From positions 1-64,000 of the forward strand of contig JBEBXK010000007.1 in assembly GCA_040391605.1 (NCBI GenBank): 64,000 nucleotides of DNA, written 5' to 3'. Shown in pieces: positions 16,461 through 25,190 of this stretch. This DNA comes from Vulgatibacter incomptus_A (GTDB lineage: Bacteria > Myxococcota > Myxococcia > Myxococcales > Vulgatibacteraceae). Positions within the stretch are counted from its first letter, which is position 1; each line of letters starts with the position of its first letter. A program made the translations under genes and the position numbers. The notes beneath the pieces were generated by a model. That model saw nothing but the letters and a program-made list of their open reading frames with translations. It did not search any database and was not told the DNA's origin.

Positions 16461-17708
16461 ATGAGCCTCACCTCCTCTCTCCACACCGGCGCCACCGGTC
16501 TCGCATCGAGCAGCGTCGACCTCTCCGTCATCGGCGACAACATCGCCAACGCCAACACCATCGGCTTCAAGGGGAGCCGGGTCGCCTTCGAGGAGGCCCT
16601 GGCCCAGAGCCTGATGGGCGCCGGGGGCCGCGGCCTCGGCGTCAACATCCAAGCCGTGCAGCGGATCATCACCCAGGGTGCCCTGATCCAGACCGGCTTC
16701 GCCACGGATCTGGCGCTCCAGGGCGACGGCTTCTTCGTCGTCAGCGGCAACCATGCCGGACGCGACGGGACCTACTACACCCGCGCTGGCCAGTTCACGG
16801 TGGATGCCGACGGCTTCCTCGTGAACCTCGACGGCCATCGCGTGCAGGGCTGGTCCGCCGACCTCCTTGGGAACGTCAGCGGATCCCTCGGAGACCTGGA
16901 CATCGCGGGGCGATCTTCGCCGCCACGGGCCACCAACAACATCACCATCAAGGCCAACCTCCAGGCCGACGCGGAGATCCTCGGGCCGTGGGATCCCGTC
17001 AACGCCCGGGACACCTCGAACTTCTCCAGCAGCGTCACCGTCTACGACTCCTTGGGCGCAGCCCACGCCGTGGAGGTCTATTTCCGCAAGACCGCCGACG
17101 GGAGCTGGGAGTGGCATGCGATGACGGACGGCGGCGGCCTGCAGGGCGGCACCGCCGGGGTGCTCAGCGAGGTCGCCACCGGCACCATGGACTTCGACAC
17201 CGACGGGCTCCTCTCGGCGCAGACCCAATCCAGTGCCTTCCAGCCCAGCGGTGCCACCATCCCCCAGGCCCTGGCCTTCGATTTCGACGGCATCAATCAG
17301 TTCGCGAACCCGTCGGCCACGACCTTCCTCAACCAGGACGGCTGGGCCGCCGGCGATCTTGCGGGGATCAGCATCGACCAGGAGGGCAATGTCACGGGCT
17401 CATTCACCAACGGCCAGAGCCTGGTCCTCGGCCAGCTCGCGGTAGCGAACTTCGCCGCCACGGATCAGCTCCAGCGCCTGGGCGGCAATCTCCTGGGCCG
17501 CACCGCCATGGCCGGCGAGCCCACCGTCGGCAGCGCCTCCTCCGGTGGACGCGCGGCGATCATCGCTGGCGCCCTCGAGCAGTCGAACGTGGACATCGCC
17601 ACCGAGTTCATCCGGATGATCGAGGCCCAGCGCGGCTTCCAGGCCAACTCCAAGACCGTGACTACCGCCGATCAGCTCCTGGCGGATCTGATCCAGCTCA
17701 AGCGCTGA
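16461..17708 (+). CDS. flgE: Flagellar hook protein FlgE
   Basis: 415 residues. The N-terminal hook/rod motif (HTGATGLASSSVDLSVIGDNIANANTIGFKGSR) and C-terminal coiled region (ALEQSNVDIATEFIRMIEAQRGFQANSKTVTTADQLLADLIQLKR) are typical. The middle contains hook D1/D2-type beta sequence with QGDGFFVV. It builds the universal joint between rod and filament. RBS GGAA is present upstream. The 142-base gap that follows has no gene. Confidence 0.97.
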   Translation: MSLTSSLHTGATGLASSSVDLSVIGDNIANANTIGFKGSRVAFEEALAQSLMGAGGRGLGVNIQAVQRIITQGALIQTGFATDLALQGDGFFVVSGNHAGRDGTYYTRAGQFTVDADGFLVNLDGHRVQGWSADLLGNVSGSLGDLDIAGRSSPPRATNNITIKANLQADAEILGPWDPVNARDTSNFSSSVTVYDSLGAAHAVEVYFRKTADGSWEWHAMTDGGGLQGGTAGVLSEVATGTMDFDTDGLLSAQTQSSAFQPSGATIPQALAFDFDGINQFANPSATTFLNQDGWAAGDLAGISIDQEGNVTGSFTNGQSLVLGQLAVANFAATDQLQRLGGNLLGRTAMAGEPTVGSASSGGRAAIIAGALEQSNVDIATEFIRMIEAQRGFQANSKTVTTADQLLADLIQLKR

Positions 17709-17850
17709 TGCCTGGCGGCCTTCGGACTCCTGAGGCCGCAAGGGATCCCCTAAGCCGGGGCGGCGCCATCCTCCCGCCAGACTGCGAGGCGAGAGGCTTC
17801 ACTTCTGCCCGCCTCATGTCTCCCGCGGGCAGCTTCCACGGGCGAAAACC

Positions 17851-18066
17851 ATGATCTTCCTCCATCGGCTCGACGGCAGCGAGGTGGCGGTGAACACCGA
17901 GCTCATCGCCACGGTCGAAGCCACGCCGGACACCATGCTCACGCTCACCAACGGGCTCAGGATCCTGGTGCGGGAGGGCGTCCGTGAGGTCGCCGACGCC
18001 ATCACCGAGTATCGAAGATCCGTCCACCAGCTCCCCGGCCTTCAGCCGGTCCGAACCCAAGGGTAA
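17851..18066 (+). CDS. flbD: FlbD/SwrD-family flagellar protein
   Basis: 71 residues. The short conserved sequence MIFLHRLDGSEVAVNTELIATVEATPDTMLTLTNGLRILVREGVREV is the FlbD family pattern (not the Caulobacter sigma-54 activator of the same name). In Bacillus the homologue SwrD raises stator torque. It lies directly before motA (6-base gap), as in many genomes, which supports a stator-linked role. Confidence 0.9.
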   Translation: MIFLHRLDGSEVAVNTELIATVEATPDTMLTLTNGLRILVREGVREVADAITEYRRSVHQLPGLQPVRTQG

Positions 18067-18072
18067 TCGACG

Positions 18073-18846
18073 ATGGACATCACCAGCATCGCGGGGATCA
18101 TCCTCGCCCTCGGCTTCATCCTCCTGGGCCAGGTCCTCGAGGGCGGCCACGTCAGCTCGATCCTCCAGCTCACCGCGGCGATCATCGTCTTCGGCGGCAC
18201 CTTCGGAGCCGTGATGGTCGCCTACCCCACCAAGGACTTCGTCCGCGGCTTGAAGATGCTCCGCCTGGCATTCTTCGAGACGAAGTCCGACATCGGCCCC
18301 CTGGTTGGGCAGATCGGGGAGCTCGCCTCCGTGGCCAGGCGAGAGGGCGTCCTCGCCCTGGAGTCCCGGGTCGCCGGGCTGGAGGATCCCTTCCTGCGCC
18401 GCGCGGTGCAGTACCTGGTGGACGGCGTGGACCCTTCCGTGGCCCGCGAGGCCCTCGAGGCGGAGATCGACTCGCATTACGCCGAGCAGATCGCGGGCTC
18501 CAAGATCTACGAGTCCGCCGGCGGCTTCGCTCCCACCATCGGCATCCTCGGCGCCGTCCTCGGCCTGATCCACGTGATGGAGAACCTCGACGATCCGTCC
18601 AAGCTCGGCGGTGGCATCGCGGTGGCCTTCGTCGCCACGGTCTACGGCGTCGGCGCCGCCAACATCCTCTTCTTGCCCATCGCCACGAAGCTGAAGCGGA
18701 AGATCGTGCTGCAGCGCGATCGCAAGACGCTGATCGCCGAAGGCATCCTCGGGATCCAGGAGGGGCTGAACCCGCGGATCCTCGAAGAGAAGCTCCAGGC
18801 GTACGCGGGCGAAGAGGGTGCATCCATCCAGCGGGCCGCCGCCTGA
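18073..18846 (+). CDS. motA: Flagellar stator protein MotA
   Basis: 257 residues with four predicted membrane helices: two near the N-terminus, then a long cytoplasmic loop, then two (about 150-175 and 180-205). The conserved APTIGILGAVLGLIHVMENL segment holds the functional proline region, and GIAVAFVATVYGVGAANILFLPIATKLK completes the pair. Together with MotB it forms the proton-type (or possibly sodium-type) channel. The ion cannot be read with confidence. It is followed by motB after 33 bases. Confidence 0.97.
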   Translation: MDITSIAGIILALGFILLGQVLEGGHVSSILQLTAAIIVFGGTFGAVMVAYPTKDFVRGLKMLRLAFFETKSDIGPLVGQIGELASVARREGVLALESRVAGLEDPFLRRAVQYLVDGVDPSVAREALEAEIDSHYAEQIAGSKIYESAGGFAPTIGILGAVLGLIHVMENLDDPSKLGGGIAVAFVATVYGVGAANILFLPIATKLKRKIVLQRDRKTLIAEGILGIQEGLNPRILEEKLQAYAGEEGASIQRAAA

Positions 18847-18879
18847 ACCCCTTGACGCCGACTCCGGCCGAGGTCCTCG

Positions 18880-19659
18880 ATGGCTCGTAAAAAGAGGAGA
18901 CACGAAGAAGAGGAGCACGAGAACCACGAGCGATGGCTCGTCTCGTATGCCGACTTCATCACCCTGCTCTTCGCCTTCTTCGTGGTGATGTACTCCGTGA
19001 GCCGTGTGGACAACGAGCGGCTCGTCCAGGTCTCCCACGCCATCCGCTTCGCCCTCAGCTTCGAGGGCACCGGCGGCGTCGAGCGCCTCCCGATCTTCCA
19101 GGGGCCGCCCACCGACGGCTCCGAGGGGATCAGCAGCGGCTCCGGCCGGCCGGTCAGCCTCACCGAGCGGGAGAAGGCCCGGGCGGATCGGGTCCGGCGC
19201 AGGCTCGAGAACCGACTGCGTCCCCTGCTCCGGGATCAGCCGTCGGTGTCGGTGATCGTGGACTCCGAAGGGCGTCGGTTGATCATCCGTCTCTCCGCGG
19301 CCCGCTTCTTCGACAGCGCGGAGGCGGTCCTCCATCCGGAGGCGATCCCGATCCTCGACGCCGTCGCGGGGGAGATCGTGCCCCTGGGGAACCCGATCCG
19401 GATCGAAGGACATACCGACGAGCGCCCGATCCACACCGCGCGCTTTCGGAACAACTGGGATCTCTCTGCGTCGCGTGCGGCTTCGGTGGTCGCCTTCCTG
19501 GAGTCGGCCCACGGCGTGCCGGCGTCCCGTCTCGCGGCCGTGGGCTATGGCTCGGCGCGCCCGCTCTCCGCCGACGATCTCGAAGCGGATCGCCGGGTCG
19601 ACATCGTCGTGGAGATGACGATGGACGATCCGCTAGAGAACGCGTCGCACGATCGCTGA
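18880..19659 (+). CDS. motB: Flagellar stator protein MotB
   Basis: 259 residues. The single membrane helix begins WLVSYADFITLLFAFFVVMYSVS, with the ion-binding aspartate at residue 25. A periplasmic linker is followed by an OmpA-like peptidoglycan-binding domain (IRIEGHTDERPIHTARFRNNWDLSASRAASVVAFLE), which anchors the stator. The usual short charged cytoplasmic N-terminus (MARKKRRHEEEEHENHE) is present. It is the last gene before a strong hairpin and a new sigma-54-like promoter. Confidence 0.97.
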   Translation: MARKKRRHEEEEHENHERWLVSYADFITLLFAFFVVMYSVSRVDNERLVQVSHAIRFALSFEGTGGVERLPIFQGPPTDGSEGISSGSGRPVSLTEREKARADRVRRRLENRLRPLLRDQPSVSVIVDSEGRRLIIRLSAARFFDSAEAVLHPEAIPILDAVAGEIVPLGNPIRIEGHTDERPIHTARFRNNWDLSASRAASVVAFLESAHGVPASRLAAVGYGSARPLSADDLEADRRVDIVVEMTMDDPLENASHDR

Positions 19660-19741
19660 CAGAGTCTCTGACGAAACTCACGAGGTCGGCGAGTCGGACG
19701 CGCGCAACCGAAGAGTGCCCCTCGCGATTCGGCGGCTGAAC

Positions 19742-19779
19742 GGAGGTCCGGCGTCACAGCAATGACGCCGGCTGCCTCC
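19742..19779. terminator. Strong hairpin between motB and fliL
   Basis: Arms CCGGCGTCA (19748-19756) and TGACGCCGG (19763-19771) pair perfectly around a 6-base loop, with outer GGAGG/CCTCC (19742-19746, 19775-19779) extending the stem. There is no long U-tract. The position after motB and just before the -24/-12 promoter of fliL suggests that it separates two transcription units. Confidence 0.6.
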
Positions 19780-19786
19780 ATCTCGT

Positions 19787-19802
19787 CGGCACGCGCCTTG
19801 CT
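19787..19802 (+). promoter_or_regulatory. Predicted sigma-54 promoter of the fliL operon
   Basis: CGGCACG-CGCC-TTGCT differs from the sigma-54 consensus (TGGCACG-N4-TTGCW) only at the first base and keeps the GG-N10-GC spacing. Transcription should start about 19813, a few bases before the fliL ATG at 19818, so the leader would be very short. It probably serves fliL through the export-gate genes. Confidence 0.68.
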
Positions 19803-19817
19803 CTGTTCCCGAAGACA

Positions 19818-20315
19818 ATGGATCCCGTCAACGGAAAGTCGCAGGCCGGAGGAAGCGGGAAGATCGTCCCCCTCCTCCTCGTCGTCAACAGCCTCCTCCT
19901 CGCCGGCGTGCTAGCGCTGCTGTTGCTCCGGGAGAGCCCCGCGCCCGCCGACGGCGCGCCGGCCCAGGCGACATCGGAGGCAGCGGCGGACGGCGCCCTC
20001 GCGCCAGGAGCCACCGGCCCCATCGTCCGCCTCCCCGACTTCGTGATCCATCTGCGCAACCCCGAAGCCGATCGTTACCTGCGCCTCGTCCTAGAGATCG
20101 AGCTCGGCAAAGACAGCGATCGGGAGCTGGTGACCACCAACCTGCCCCGGATCCGCGACGCCTTCATCGCCCACCTCTCCGATCGCAGCCTCGAGGAGAT
20201 CAGCGGCACGGAGGGCATGGACCGCCTCCGCAAATCCCTCCTCCTCCTCCTCGGCGACTTCCTGCCGCGCAGCTCGACCCGGGCCATCTACATCACCGAG
20301 TTCATGGTCCAGTGA
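19818..20315 (+). CDS. fliL: Flagellar basal-body-associated protein FliL
   Basis: 165 residues. A short cytoplasmic N-terminus, one membrane helix (about 17-37) and a periplasmic stomatin-like domain (RLPDFVIHLRNPEADRYLRLVLEIELGKDSDRELVTTNLPRIRDAFIAHLSDRSLEEI) match FliL. It supports stator function at the motor. It is followed by fliM after 9 bases. Confidence 0.94.
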   Translation: MDPVNGKSQAGGSGKIVPLLLVVNSLLLAGVLALLLLRESPAPADGAPAQATSEAAADGALAPGATGPIVRLPDFVIHLRNPEADRYLRLVLEIELGKDSDRELVTTNLPRIRDAFIAHLSDRSLEEISGTEGMDRLRKSLLLLLGDFLPRSSTRAIYITEFMVQ

Positions 20316-20324
20316 GGTAGATGC

Positions 20325-21344
20325 GTGAGCGCCAACCTCAACCCCGACGAAGTCAGCGCGCTGATGAGCGCCATCGAGGAAGGTCGCCTCGATGCACCGC
20401 AGGCTCCCGCCCGCGCCCAGGCCGTCCCCTACGATCTGACCAGCCGCGATCGACTCCTTCGCGGGCAGATGCCGGCCCTCGACTCGATCCACGAGCAGAT
20501 CGCGTCGGCCTTCGGCACCGGCCTCTCGGGGCGGACCCGGCTCCCGCTCCGGGTGGAGCCGTCGCCGGGCAGCCTGGTGCCCCTGGCGGATCTCGGTCTC
20601 CTCCTCGCGCCACCCGCCACCGTCTGCATCCTCTCGCTGGGTATGGGCGGCGCCGAGGCGGTGGTGATCCTCGATCCGGGGCTGGCGGAGTCGTTGGTGG
20701 CGGCGTCCCTCGGCGATCGCAACCCCGGCGAAGGCGCAGCGGAGCGGCGCAGCCTCACCCCGGTGGGCAAGCTGATCCTGCGCAAGCTCCTCGGCCTCCT
20801 CGCCACCTCGATGGGGCAGGCCTGGGCGCCTTACCTCCCGCTGCGTCCGGAGGTGCTGCGGGTCGAGGTCGATCCGCGCCTCGCCCTCTCGATCAACCCC
20901 GGCGGCGATGTCGCGGTGCTCACCTCCTTCGGGCTGAGCGGGCCGATCACCGGGCGCATCCAGCTCGCGATCCCCTACACCGCGATCCAGCCGGCGAAGC
21001 GCCTCCTCGACCAGGTGGCGGCCACACCCCGCGCTCACAAGGACCACCGCCTGCAGGAGCGGATCGCCGCAGAGGTCGAGGCCACCGAGGTCGACCTCCA
21101 GGGGATCCTCGGGCGAACCACCCTCACCATCGCTCAGCTCCTCGAGCTCGACGAAGGCGACCTCCTCCCCCTCTCCACCGACGAGGCGAACCCGCTGCCG
21201 CTGCTGGTAGGCGGGCGCGAGAAGCTCAGCGGCTTCCCCCTGGTGGTGCGAGGCGCCCTCGCCATGAAGCTGGTGCGCGCCGTGGGCCGGTCCACCGCCT
21301 CCTCTCCCGCCGACGCGGACAAGCAACACTTGGAGATTACATGA
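20325..21344 (+). CDS. fliM: Flagellar motor switch protein FliM
   Basis: 339 residues from a GTG start, usual length. The N-terminal peptide LNPDEVSALMSAIEEG corresponds to the CheY-P-binding segment of FliM. The middle domain and a C-terminal SpoA domain (about 255-325) follow. It forms the C ring with FliG and FliN. It overlaps fliN by 4 bases (ATGA). Confidence 0.95.
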   Translation: MSANLNPDEVSALMSAIEEGRLDAPQAPARAQAVPYDLTSRDRLLRGQMPALDSIHEQIASAFGTGLSGRTRLPLRVEPSPGSLVPLADLGLLLAPPATVCILSLGMGGAEAVVILDPGLAESLVAASLGDRNPGEGAAERRSLTPVGKLILRKLLGLLATSMGQAWAPYLPLRPEVLRVEVDPRLALSINPGGDVAVLTSFGLSGPITGRIQLAIPYTAIQPAKRLLDQVAATPRAHKDHRLQERIAAEVEATEVDLQGILGRTTLTIAQLLELDEGDLLPLSTDEANPLPLLVGGREKLSGFPLVVRGALAMKLVRAVGRSTASSPADADKQHLEIT

Positions 21345-21637
21345 CGGACATTGGAACCCAGGAACGCGAGCCCTCCGTCCGGAGGCTCGAGCTCCTCCTC
21401 GACGTCCCGCTGGAGATCACGGTGGAGCTCGGCCGCACCCGGATGACGATCCAGGATCTCCTCGGCCTCGGCCCCGGCGCCGTGGTCGAGCTCGACAAGG
21501 TGGCGGGAGAGCCCCTCGACATCCTCGTCAACGGGAGGCTGGTCGCCAGGGGAGAGGCCGTGGTGGTGAACGAGAAGTTCGGCGCCCGGATCACGGACAT
21601 CGTCAGCCCTGCCGAGCGCCTGGCCCGGCTGAGGTAG
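21341..21637 (+). CDS. fliN: Flagellar motor switch protein FliN
   Basis: 98 residues from the ATG at 21341, which overlaps the fliM stop. It is a single SpoA domain: LLLDVPLEITVELGRTRMTIQDLLGLGPGAVVELDKVAGEPLDILVNGRLVARGEAVVVNEKFGARI. It forms the base of the C ring and docks FliH. The protein lacks the long N-terminal extension of some FliN proteins. Confidence 0.96.
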   Translation: MTDIGTQEREPSVRRLELLLDVPLEITVELGRTRMTIQDLLGLGPGAVVELDKVAGEPLDILVNGRLVARGEAVVVNEKFGARITDIVSPAERLARLR

Positions 21638-21639
21638 CC

Positions 21640-22263
21640 ATGCTCGCCCCCCTCCTCCTCGCCGCTGCCGCCTCGATGGCGGCGCTCCCCGCCCTCTCTT
21701 CGGATCCTCCCGAGGATCCGGCGGCCCGAGCGGTGCCCGCCGATCCTGGGGCGGAGGGGCACGCCGAGGCTGCTGCTGCCCAGCCTTCGGAGAACGCAGA
21801 GACCGCCGTGTCCCAGCGCGAGGAGGATCCTCTGGGCATCGCCTTCCCGCTGGCGCCATCGTCCGAGCTCGGCGTCATGGACGACGCCTCCCTGATCAGC
21901 CTGCGCCGGATGCTCCTGCCGGCGGCGGCCCTCCTCCTCCTGGGAGGCGTAGCGCTCTTCTTCAGCAAGCGCCGCGCTGGCACCACGGGCCTCCTGCGCG
22001 TCGTCGAGTCCGTGGCCTTGGGCCCCAAGCGCAGCCTCGTGGTGGCCGAGGTGGACGGCGAGCGGCTGGTCCTCGCCTGCAGCGAAGCCGGGATCCACCT
22101 CCTCTCGTCGCGCGCCGCATCCGACGAGCCGAAGCGGCCGATGCCTCGCGGCCTCCGCGGCTACCTGGACAACGCCGCGCCGGCCTCCCCCTTCGACGAG
22201 CTCCTCTCCGAGAGCGCCGAAGACGAGGAGCTGCGCCGCAAGCTCGCCCGGAGGGCTCCATGA
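21640..22263 (+). CDS. fliO: Flagellar biosynthesis protein FliO
   Basis: 207 residues. A signal-like N-terminus, a low-complexity periplasmic region, one membrane helix (about 91-108), then the short cytoplasmic FliO domain (TTGLLRVVESVALGPKRSLVVAEVDGERLVLACSEAGIHLLS). FliO helps FliP assemble into the export gate. Its start is 2 bases after fliN and its end overlaps fliP by 4 bases, the standard order. Confidence 0.88.
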   Translation: MLAPLLLAAAASMAALPALSSDPPEDPAARAVPADPGAEGHAEAAAAQPSENAETAVSQREEDPLGIAFPLAPSSELGVMDDASLISLRRMLLPAAALLLLGGVALFFSKRRAGTTGLLRVVESVALGPKRSLVVAEVDGERLVLACSEAGIHLLSSRAASDEPKRPMPRGLRGYLDNAAPASPFDELLSESAEDEELRRKLARRAP

Positions 22264-22943
22264 ACCTGCTGGCGGCAGCGGCGACCGAACCCGGGCTCCA
22301 ACTCATCGTCGGCAGCGGAGGATCGACCCCGGTCAAGCTTTTCCTGCTGCTCACGGCCCTCTCCTTCGCCACCGCCGCCCTGGTCTCGATCACCTCCTTC
22401 ACCCGGATCGTGATCGTCCTCTCCTTCCTCCGCCAGGCGATGGGCACCCCGCAGCTCCCGCCCAACCAGGTGGTGATCGGCCTGGCCCTGGCGATCTCCT
22501 TCTTCGTCATGGCCCCGACCGCCACCCGGGTCTATAGCGAATCCCTCGGGCCCTACCTCGACGATGAGCTCGATCACGCCACCGCCTTCGAGAGGGCCTC
22601 CACCCCGGTTCGTGAATTTCTTCTGCGCCAGACCCGGGAGGACGATCTCCGCCTCTTCTACGACATCTCCCGGAGCCCCCGCCCACTCCGCGGAGAGGAG
22701 GTGCCGCTCTCGGTCGCCGTCCCGGCCTTCATGGTCTCCGAGCTCACCACCGCCTTTCGCATGGGGCTCTTCCTCTACATCCCGCTGCTGCTGGTCGACC
22801 TCCTCGTCGCCGCGATCCTGATGTCGATGGGAATGATGATGGTGCCTCCCACCCTGATCTCCCTCCCGATCAAGGTCGCGATCTTCCTCCTCGCCGACGG
22901 CTGGCATCTGGTGGTGGCCTCCCTGGCCCGGAGCTTCGGATGA
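22260..22943 (+). CDS. fliP: Flagellar export gate protein FliP
   Basis: 227 residues. Family hallmarks: TSFTRIVIVLSFLRQAMGTPQLPPNQVVIGLALAISFFVM and PAFMVSELTTAFRMGLFLYIPLLLVDLLVAAILMSMGMMMVPPTLISLPIKVAIFLLADGWHLV. FliP forms the core ring of the type III export gate in the inner membrane. It overlaps both fliO and fliQ by 4 bases, which indicates tight coupling. Confidence 0.98.
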   Translation: MNLLAAAATEPGLQLIVGSGGSTPVKLFLLLTALSFATAALVSITSFTRIVIVLSFLRQAMGTPQLPPNQVVIGLALAISFFVMAPTATRVYSESLGPYLDDELDHATAFERASTPVREFLLRQTREDDLRLFYDISRSPRPLRGEEVPLSVAVPAFMVSELTTAFRMGLFLYIPLLLVDLLVAAILMSMGMMMVPPTLISLPIKVAIFLLADGWHLVVASLARSFG

Positions 22944-23203
22944 GCGCCTTCCCTGGCGAGCTGGTCCGAGAGGGCCTGGCCCTCGCGGCCTACGTCGGCG
23001 GCCCCGTCTTCGGCGTCCTCCTGGTGACGGGCCTCATCGTCGGCGTCTTCCAGGCCGCCACCCAGATCAACGATCCCGCCATCGGCTTCCTGGTCCGCCT
23101 TGGCGCCGCCGGCACCGTCTGCTGGATGCTCGGACCGTGGATGAGCGATCGCCTCGCCGCGTTCTTCGTCGAGGCCGCCCAGCGCATGGCGAGCCCTTTT
23201 TGA
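22940..23203 (+). CDS. fliQ: Flagellar export gate protein FliQ
   Basis: 87 residues with two membrane helices, the normal FliQ size. The segment FGVLLVTGLIVGVFQAATQINDPAIGFLVRL is typical. It packs around the FliP core. The ATG at 22940 overlaps fliP, and its stop overlaps the fliR start by one base. Confidence 0.95.
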   Translation: MSAFPGELVREGLALAAYVGGPVFGVLLVTGLIVGVFQAATQINDPAIGFLVRLGAAGTVCWMLGPWMSDRLAAFFVEAAQRMASPF

Positions 23204-23952
23204 TGAGCGAGGAGGCCTTCCCCACCCTCTTCGGCTTCGCCCTGGTGCTCTTTCGCGCCGCAGGCCTCGTCGCGGTGGCGCCGGTGCTCTCGGCCCGGAT
23301 GGTCCCGATCCGGATCCGCCTCACCCTCACCTTCGCCGTGGCCTTCGCCGCCTTCAGCGGGGCAGGCCTGCCGGAGGCGGCGATCCCCGCCTCCCTCCTC
23401 TCCCTGGGCGGCGCCGCCCTCTCCGAGACCGCCATCGGCCTCGCCGCAGGACTCGCAGCGCGGCTGGTCTTCGACGCCGCCCTCGCCGCCGGGCAGCTCG
23501 CCGGACTGGGCATGGGCCTCGGCTTCAGCGCCATCGTGGATCCGGTGGCCGGCGTCCCCTCCTCCGCCCTCGGTCAGCTCTTCACCATCGTGGCCCTCGG
23601 CTTCGCCGTCAGCTTCGGCGTTCACCGCGAGGCCTTCGCGTGGCTGGCTCGCTCCGTCCTCATCTTCCCCCCCGGCCTCCCCGCCGATGGCCCGCAGCTC
23701 GCGCGGGTGGTCCTGGCCCACGGCCTCAGCTCGGTGGCGCTGGCGGTGCGCCTGGCCTTTCCCATCCTCGCGGTGGTCACGGTGGGACACCTCTCCCTCG
23801 GCCTCGTGGGCAGACTGGCGCCCCAGCTCAACATGGCGACCCTCGGCTTCTCGGTGGCGATCCTCGCCGGCGGCGGCGCCGTCTACCTCGTGGTCCCCAC
23901 CGCCGCAGAGCTCGCCGCCCGCCTCACCGTCGAGGCATTGACCCGCCGCTGA
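23203..23952 (+). CDS. fliR: Flagellar export gate protein FliR
   Basis: 249 residues from the ATG at 23203 in a TGATG overlap with fliQ; an upstream in-frame start inside fliQ would add an unlikely Arg-rich tail. Several membrane helices and the family patterns FALVLFRAAGLVAVAPVLSARMVPIRIRLTLTFAVAF and GMGLGFSAIVDPVAGVPSSALGQLFTIVALGFAVSFGVHREAFAWLARSV are present. FliR completes the gate with FliP and FliQ. A repeat element separates it from flhB. Confidence 0.95.
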   Translation: MSEEAFPTLFGFALVLFRAAGLVAVAPVLSARMVPIRIRLTLTFAVAFAAFSGAGLPEAAIPASLLSLGGAALSETAIGLAAGLAARLVFDAALAAGQLAGLGMGLGFSAIVDPVAGVPSSALGQLFTIVALGFAVSFGVHREAFAWLARSVLIFPPGLPADGPQLARVVLAHGLSSVALAVRLAFPILAVVTVGHLSLGLVGRLAPQLNMATLGFSVAILAGGGAVYLVVPTAAELAARLTVEALTRR

Positions 23953-23957
23953 GCGAA

Positions 23958-24060
23958 GCTGCGAGCCTCCGAGCCGGAGGCGAGCGAACACCAGGGAGGA
24001 GCCGTAGCGTGTAGCGCGCGTGAAAAACCGCCCCCGCCTCGCGTGAGGGCGATTTTTCAC
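23958..24060. repeat. Dispersed intergenic hairpin repeat, copy between fliR and flhB
   Basis: GAGCCGGAGGCGAGCGAAC and GGAGGAGCCGTAGCG segments are followed by a long hairpin: GTGAAAAA (24020-24027) and CGCCC pair with GGGCG and TTTTTCAC (24053-24060). The same order of motifs occurs at 28724-28822, and the distal part at 48617-48661. Flanking A and T tracts make it a possible bidirectional terminator inside the export-gate operon. Confidence 0.75.
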
Positions 24061-24082
24061 AGGCTCCGAGGAGGAAGGAGAG

Positions 24083-25147
24083 ATGGCGGACGAGAACAAG
24101 GAGGAAAAAACTGAGGCGCCGAGCCCCAAACGCCTGGACCAGGCGGCGGAGAAGGGGCAGGTCGCCCTCGCGAAGGATCCCGTCACCGTCGCCGCCCTCG
24201 GCTTCGGCCTCCTCACGGTCTACTTCCTCGCTGCGCCCCTGCGCGACTCGCTGATTGAGCTCTTCGCCTCCTCCATCCGCGCCTCCGCAAGCGGCAAGCC
24301 GGGCGCGCTGCTGAGCCTCATCGCCAAGCCCGGCCTCCTCGGCCTCGCCGCGTGTGTGGCCGCCGGCGCAGGCGGCCTAGCGGCCACCGTGATCCAGACC
24401 CGCGGCAGGCTCTGGCCCCATCTGGCCTCCCCGGATCCCGAGCGCCTCTGGCAGGCCGGCAAGCTGAAGAAGCTCTTCTCACGGGAGGTAATCGTCGATC
24501 TTGGCCTCGCCGCCCTCAAGGTCGCCGCGATCCTCACGACGATCTGGATCTCGATCCGCGACGACCTCCGCACGCTGGGCGCCCTCTCGACCTCGCCTCC
24601 TGCAGCCCAGCTCTCCCACCTCTCGTCCACCCTCGTCACGGCAGGCGTCAGAGCGTTGGCGGTGATGGCCATCCTCGCCGGTGTGGACTTTGCACTGACC
24701 CGCTCCCGCTTCCGGGAGAAGATGAAGATGACCAGGGAAGAGGTGAAGCGAGAGCATAAGGAGGACGACGGCGATCCCCTGATCCGATCCCAGCGCCGGC
24801 GCCGCCAGCGCGAGCTCGCCCGAGCACGGGTCACGGTGGAGGTCCCCCGGGCCGACGCCATCGTGGTCAACCCGACCCACGTCGCCGTCGCGATCCGCTA
24901 CCGCCGCGACGAGAGCCGCGCGCCCAGGGTAATCGCCAAGGGCAAGGGACACCTCGCCGAGATCATGCGGGACCTCGCCCGCAGCCACGGGATCCCCATC
25001 GTCGAGGACACCCCGCTGGCCCGCCTGCTCCACCGCAGGGTGAAGGTCGGCCGCGAGATCCCGGCGGAGACCTACAAGGCCGTGGCCACGATCCTCGCCT
25101 TCGTCTACCGGATCACCGGACGCCACGGCGCGGCGGGGGCGGCATGA
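24083..25147 (+). CDS. flhB: Flagellar export specificity switch protein FlhB
   Basis: 354 residues. The N-terminal KTEAPSPKRLDQAAEKGQVALAKD is the family start. Four membrane helices follow, then the cytoplasmic domain (TREEVKREHKEDDGDPLIRSQRRRRQRELARARV). The autocleavage motif NPTH is at about 263-266. Cleavage lets the export system change from rod/hook to filament substrates under FliK control. RBS AGGAAGGAGAG is strong. The gap after fliR contains a repeat hairpin. Confidence 0.97.
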   Translation: MADENKEEKTEAPSPKRLDQAAEKGQVALAKDPVTVAALGFGLLTVYFLAAPLRDSLIELFASSIRASASGKPGALLSLIAKPGLLGLAACVAAGAGGLAATVIQTRGRLWPHLASPDPERLWQAGKLKKLFSREVIVDLGLAALKVAAILTTIWISIRDDLRTLGALSTSPPAAQLSHLSSTLVTAGVRALAVMAILAGVDFALTRSRFREKMKMTREEVKREHKEDDGDPLIRSQRRRRQRELARARVTVEVPRADAIVVNPTHVAVAIRYRRDESRAPRVIAKGKGHLAEIMRDLARSHGIPIVEDTPLARLLHRRVKVGREIPAETYKAVATILAFVYRITGRHGAAGAA

Positions 25148-25190
25148 ATCAAAGCACCCAAAGAAGCATCTACCGACACAGGCACGCGCG

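Noticed and set aside
17770..17800. GG-N10-GC arrangement before flbD
   Set aside because: Only the dinucleotides match; the remaining -24 and -12 bases do not.
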